NCBI RefSeq assembly: GCF_001544835.2
Contig: NZ_FCNX02000003.1
Location: forward strand, 124,001-188,000
DNA from: Caballeronia fortuita
Lineage (GTDB): Bacteria; Pseudomonadota; Gammaproteobacteria; Burkholderiales; Burkholderiaceae
DNA: 64,000 nt
Direction of reading: 5' to 3'
The position numbers and the translations under genes are program-made. The stretch's first letter is position 1. Each line of letters starts with the position of its first letter. The notes below the pieces were generated by a model. It had not been told where the DNA came from and did not search any database. It saw only the letters and a list, made by a program, of their open reading frames with translations. Below, in pieces: positions 60,483 through 64,000 of this stretch.

Positions 60483-61243
60483 ACGCCGCGTTCGATGCCG
60501 ACGCGCTCGCGCGGCTCTTCGTCGACGCGCGCGCGCATCGCGCGAAGCTCGACACGTTGCCCGAAAATGCGCGCCCCGCAAGTGCCGGCGATGCCTACGC
60601 CGCGCAGGACGCGACGTTGCGCGCGCTGGATGCGGACATCGGCGGATGGAAAGTCGGCGCGAAAACGCATGATGGCCCGGTCCAGGCCGCGCCGCTTCCT
60701 GCCGATGGCATTCATAAAACCGGCGCGCGTCTGTCAATGCTCGCGTTCGGCAAGGCGGGTCTCGAACTCGAAATCGCGTTCAGGCTCGGCCGGCGTTTCG
60801 AACCGGATAGCGGACCGTATAGCGATGAAGACGTCATTGCCGCGATCGAGTCCGTTAACGCGACGATCGAAGTGGTGGCGAGCCGCTTCGCCGCGTGGCC
60901 GGATGTCGAGAAGCCCTGGCAACTCGCCGATTTGCAGAACCACGGCGCGTTGATCGTGGGCGAGGGCGTGCCTTACGACGCGGCGTTTCCCTTCGTATCG
61001 CCCGCGATGACGTTCACGTTCGACGGTGCGCCGCTCTTCAAGGAGGCGCCGGCGAATCCGGCGGGCGATCCGCGGCGCCTGCTCGCGTGGACGGTGAATC
61101 ACAGCGTGTCGCGCGGGCTCGCCGTCGAACGCGGGACCGTGCTCACGGCGGGTTCGTACACGGGCCTTGCCTTTCCCGATGCACCCGGCGCGGCTGTCGG
61201 CAGGATCGAAGGACTGCCTTCCGTCGAATTGCATCTTGCGTAA
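60479..61243 (+). CDS. 2-keto-4-pentenoate hydratase / fumarylacetoacetase-fold protein
   Basis: A 254-residue protein of the MhpD/hydratase-decarboxylase family: ASAGDAYAAQDATLRALDAD near the N-terminus, GWKVGAKT, LELEIAFRLGRRF with metal-ligand Glu and NATIEVVASRF. Its ATG overlaps the stop of the aminotransferase gene by four bases. Family members hydrate or decarboxylate 2-oxo acids with Mg or Mn. With an aminotransferase upstream, a 2-oxo acid made by transamination is a natural substrate (inference). Confidence 0.85.
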   Translation: MNAAFDADALARLFVDARAHRAKLDTLPENARPASAGDAYAAQDATLRALDADIGGWKVGAKTHDGPVQAAPLPADGIHKTGARLSMLAFGKAGLELEIAFRLGRRFEPDSGPYSDEDVIAAIESVNATIEVVASRFAAWPDVEKPWQLADLQNHGALIVGEGVPYDAAFPFVSPAMTFTFDGAPLFKEAPANPAGDPRRLLAWTVNHSVSRGLAVERGTVLTAGSYTGLAFPDAPGAAVGRIEGLPSVELHLA

Positions 61244-61267
61244 TGCATTCATAAGGTCAGGCACCGT

Positions 61268-64000
61268 ATGGCGCTCTGGCATTCACCGACAGCGACGATG
61301 CTCAATTCCCCAACCGACCGTCTCGTCAAGCCGATTCATCTGATGCCCGCTTCGGCGCGCGCGCGGCTCGCGTCCACGCCGACGCCGCTGCAGGCGCGGC
61401 TGCAGCGCGAACTGAAGGGCGATGTGTTGTTCGATCGCGCATCGCGTGGACGTTATGCCACCGATGCGTCGATCTATCAGATCATGCCGCTCGGCGTCGT
61501 CGTGCCGAAGGATCAGGACGACTTGCGTCTCGCGTTGCAGATCGCACGCGATAGCCGAGCGAGCGTGCTTGCGCGCGGCGCGGGCACGAGCCAATGCGGG
61601 CAGACGGTGGGCGAGGCGCTCGTCATCGATACGACGAAGTGGCTCAATAACATCGTTCAGTTCGACAAGGACGCGCGCACGGTCACGGTCGAACCGGGCG
61701 TCGTGCTCGATCATCTGAATGCGTGGCTCAAGCCGCACGGCCTGTGGTTCCCGGTCGATGTGTCGACGAGCGCGCAGTGCACGATAGGCGGTATGGCGGG
61801 CAATAACTCGTGCGGCTCGCGCTCGATGGAATACGGGATCATGGTGCATAACGTCGACGCGATCGACGCGATCCTCGCCGATGGACACGAAGCGCGTTTC
61901 GGCAAGCTCTCGTCGATGACGAACGATGCACGCACGCGCGATCTAGTCGACGGCGTGCGCGGCATTGCAATGCGCGAGCAGCAGGAGATGCGCGAACGTA
62001 TTCCGAAGGTGCTGCGTCGCGTGGCGGGCTATAACCTCGATCTCTTCGATTGCCAGAGTCCGCTCGCCTTCACCGCCGACGGCGAGCCGAACCTCGCGAA
62101 TCTCCTCGTCGGATCGGAGGGCACGCTCGCCTTCAGCCGGCAACTCACGCTGAAGCTCGCGCCGCTGCCCGCGCACAAGACGCTCGGCGTCGTCAACTTT
62201 CCGAGCTTCTACGACGCGATGGACATGACGCAGCACATCGTGAAGCTCGGTCCGGTCGCGGTCGAACTCGTCGATCGCACGATGATCGATCTGGCGATGT
62301 CGAATCCCGCGTTTCGTCCTGTCATCGAAAAGGCCTTGGTGGGCGAGCCGGAAGCGATTCTGCTCGTCGAATTCGCGGGCGCGCAGCGTGACACGCAAGT
62401 GACCAAGCTCGCGCAACTCGTCGAGCTGATGGGCGATCTCGGCTTGCCAGGCTCGGTCGTGCAGATGCCCGATGCGGGTCCGCAAAAGGCGCTATGGGAA
62501 GTGCGCAAGGCCGGCCTCAACATCATGATGAGCATGAAGGGCGACGGCAAACCGGTGTCTTTCATCGAGGATTGCGCGGTGCCGCTCGAACATCTTGCGC
62601 AATACACGAGCCGCCTCACCGATGTGTTTCGCAAGCATGGAACGGAAGGCACGTGGTACGCGCATGCGAGCGTCGGCACGCTGCATGTCAGGCCGATTCT
62701 CGACATGCGCCGCGACGGGGCCATCAAGATGCGTGCGATCGCTGAAGAGGCCGCGGCGATGGTGCGTGAATACAAGGGCGCATTTTCGGGTGAGCACGGC
62801 GACGGTCTGTGCCGTGGCGAATGGGTCGCGTGGCAATACGGGCCGCGCATCAACGAAGCGTTCCGCGACATCAAGCAACGCTTCGATCCGGACAACCGGA
62901 TGAGTCCGGATCGCATCGTCGCACCGCCGAAGATGGACGATGCGCGCAACTTCCGCTTCGCGCCTTCTTATCGCGAAAGCGCGTTGACGCCGCGTCTCGA
63001 CTGGTCTGCATGGAACGTGACGCGCGACCCGCTGACAGGCGAGCAGGGCATGCCGGGATCGGGCGGCGATCTGTCGGGCGGCCTCGCGAAAGCGGTCGAG
63101 ATGTGCAACAACAACGGCCATTGCCGCAAGTTCGATGCAGGCACGATGTGTCCGAGCTATCGCATCACGAAGGACGAGCAGCATGTCACGCGCGGACGTG
63201 CGAACACGTTGCGGCTTGCACTGTCGGGACAACTGGGCGATGACGGCCTCGCGAGCCGTGACGTGAAGGACGTGCTCGATCTGTGCGTGTCGTGCAAGGG
63301 CTGCAAGCGCGATTGCCCGACGGGCGTCGACATGGCGCGCTTCAAGATCGAGGCGCGTGCCGCATGGACGTCGCGTCATGGCGTGCGCCTGCGAGAGCGT
63401 CTGATCGCGTTTCTGCCGCGCTATGCGCCGTATGCGAGCCGCATGCCTGCGCTAGCGAATGCATTGGACGTCAAGATGCCAGGCGTCGCGCGCTGGCTCA
63501 AGACGAAGCTCGGGCTTGCACCGCAGAGAGCGTTTCCACACTTCAGGAAGCCATTTCTCGCGAGCGCTTCAGCGAGGACCGTTGCATCGGCGACCAACGA
63601 GGTCCTGCTCTTCGTCGATACGTTCAACAACTACATGGAGCCGGACAACGCGCGCGCCGCAAGACGCGTGCTCGAAGCGGCGGGCTACACGGTGCATTTG
63701 AACGTGAACGCAAACGAGCGGCCGCTATGTTGCGGGCGCACGTTCCTTTCGGCGGGTCTCGTCGATGAAGCGAAAGCCGAAGCGCGCCGCGCGCTCGATG
63801 CGCTCATGCCTTATGTCGAACGCGACGTGGCGGTCGTCGGTCTCGAACCTTCGTGTCTGCTTTCGTTGCGCGATGAATTCCTCGGCTATGGCTATGGCGA
63901 TGCCGCGCGCAAGCTGTCGCAAGCATCTTTTCTATTCGAAGAGTTTCTCGTGCGTGAAGAAGCGGAGGGTCGATTGCGTCTGAAGCTCAAAGCGCTCGAT
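61268..64000 (+). CDS. FAD-linked oxidase with C-terminal 4Fe-4S domain (3' end outside window)
   Basis: An open frame of 911 codons that continues past the window. An N-terminal FAD_binding_4 domain (VLARGAGTSQCGQTVGEALV; MAGNNSCGSRSMEYG) is followed by an FAD-oxidase C domain (GEHGDGLCRGEW) and an Fe-S region with CNNNGHCRK, CPSY and the ferredoxin motif CVSCKGCKRDCP, then a CCG-like segment (LCCGRTFLSAGL). Layout and length fit YdiJ and similar D-2-hydroxyacid dehydrogenases. ATG 61268 or 61298 are both in frame. It is third in the GntR-regulated operon and could oxidise a 2-hydroxyacid to the oxo acid used by the aminotransferase. Confidence 0.88.
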   Translation, partial: MALWHSPTATMLNSPTDRLVKPIHLMPASARARLASTPTPLQARLQRELKGDVLFDRASRGRYATDASIYQIMPLGVVVPKDQDDLRLALQIARDSRASVLARGAGTSQCGQTVGEALVIDTTKWLNNIVQFDKDARTVTVEPGVVLDHLNAWLKPHGLWFPVDVSTSAQCTIGGMAGNNSCGSRSMEYGIMVHNVDAIDAILADGHEARFGKLSSMTNDARTRDLVDGVRGIAMREQQEMRERIPKVLRRVAGYNLDLFDCQSPLAFTADGEPNLANLLVGSEGTLAFSRQLTLKLAPLPAHKTLGVVNFPSFYDAMDMTQHIVKLGPVAVELVDRTMIDLAMSNPAFRPVIEKALVGEPEAILLVEFAGAQRDTQVTKLAQLVELMGDLGLPGSVVQMPDAGPQKALWEVRKAGLNIMMSMKGDGKPVSFIEDCAVPLEHLAQYTSRLTDVFRKHGTEGTWYAHASVGTLHVRPILDMRRDGAIKMRAIAEEAAAMVREYKGAFSGEHGDGLCRGEWVAWQYGPRINEAFRDIKQRFDPDNRMSPDRIVAPPKMDDARNFRFAPSYRESALTPRLDWSAWNVTRDPLTGEQGMPGSGGDLSGGLAKAVEMCNNNGHCRKFDAGTMCPSYRITKDEQHVTRGRANTLRLALSGQLGDDGLASRDVKDVLDLCVSCKGCKRDCPTGVDMARFKIEARAAWTSRHGVRLRERLIAFLPRYAPYASRMPALANALDVKMPGVARWLKTKLGLAPQRAFPHFRKPFLASASARTVASATNEVLLFVDTFNNYMEPDNARAARRVLEAAGYTVHLNVNANERPLCCGRTFLSAGLVDEAKAEARRALDALMPYVERDVAVVGLEPSCLLSLRDEFLGYGYGDAARKLSQASFLFEEFLVREEAEGRLRLKLKALD

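Overview
The window reads as chromosomal or megaplasmid DNA of a Burkholderiaceae bacterium, most likely Paraburkholderia or Caballeronia. This is judged from the high GC content, the Gly-Tyr-rich OmpC-type porin, a BpH3-like short H-NS protein, a DUF3331 protein, Bug/TctC transport proteins and codon use. No rRNA, tRNA, CRISPR array, insertion sequence or phage gene was found.

Region 1 (1-11.4 kb) is an aromatic-acid (phthalate-type) catabolic block. A Rieske oxygenase and a truncated alcohol dehydrogenase diverge from a Rieske ferredoxin. A long minus-strand operon encodes porin, ABC importer (binding protein, ATPase, permease), a class II aldolase/decarboxylase and a CobW-type GTPase. It diverges from an IclR regulator, a ferredoxin reductase and a 4,5-dihydroxyphthalate-decarboxylase-like protein. 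Three copies of a 17-bp GTTCC-N7-GAAC palindrome, two of them exact reverse complements, tie the two divergent promoter regions into one probable IclR regulon.

Region 2 (11.4-23.4 kb) holds an MbfA-like ferritin/VIT1 protein and a cytochrome b561. After these comes a second, MarR-controlled phthalate-type cluster: reductase, Gfo/Idh/MocA dehydrogenase and MarR on the minus strand, then Rieske oxygenase, a TctA-TctB fusion, TctC and a class II aldolase on the plus strand. The cluster ends in a decayed 3' fragment of a second decarboxylase-like gene and a split chromate transporter. Palindromes flank both MarR-side promoters.

Region 3 (23.4-35.6 kb) contains a molybdenum hydroxylase operon (2Fe-2S subunit, Tat-exported Mo subunit, triheme cytochrome c), small DUF1488 and DUF3331 proteins, an H-NS-like protein, an amidase, a luciferase-like monooxygenase, a DUF3311 plus monocarboxylate symporter pair, MnmD and YceH.

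Region 4 (35.6-46.8 kb) is the most interesting part: an ATP-grasp / alpha-E / transglutaminase / DUF2126 locus. It includes a stand-alone ATP-grasp, a stand-alone alpha-E protein, a fusion of both, two transglutaminase-like proteins and a divergent zinc metallopeptidase. Sequence upstream of the first gene matches the sigma-54 -24/-12 consensus, has an NtrC-like site about 75 bp further upstream, and is followed by a leader with two perfect hairpins. This looks like a nitrogen-regulated peptide or amide ligase system of unknown product.

Region 5 (46.9-64 kb) is mixed. It has an aldo/keto reductase, a phospholipase D lipoprotein with a membrane-anchored TAXI binding protein, and an exported protein with three 55-residue cysteine repeats. 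Further on are a TetR regulator, a Tat-exported beta-propeller, a membrane alpha/beta hydrolase and AlkA. The last part is a GntR-controlled operon (class V aminotransferase, hydratase family protein, large FAD/Fe-S oxidoreductase that runs off the window) with a perfect 16-bp operator-like palindrome.
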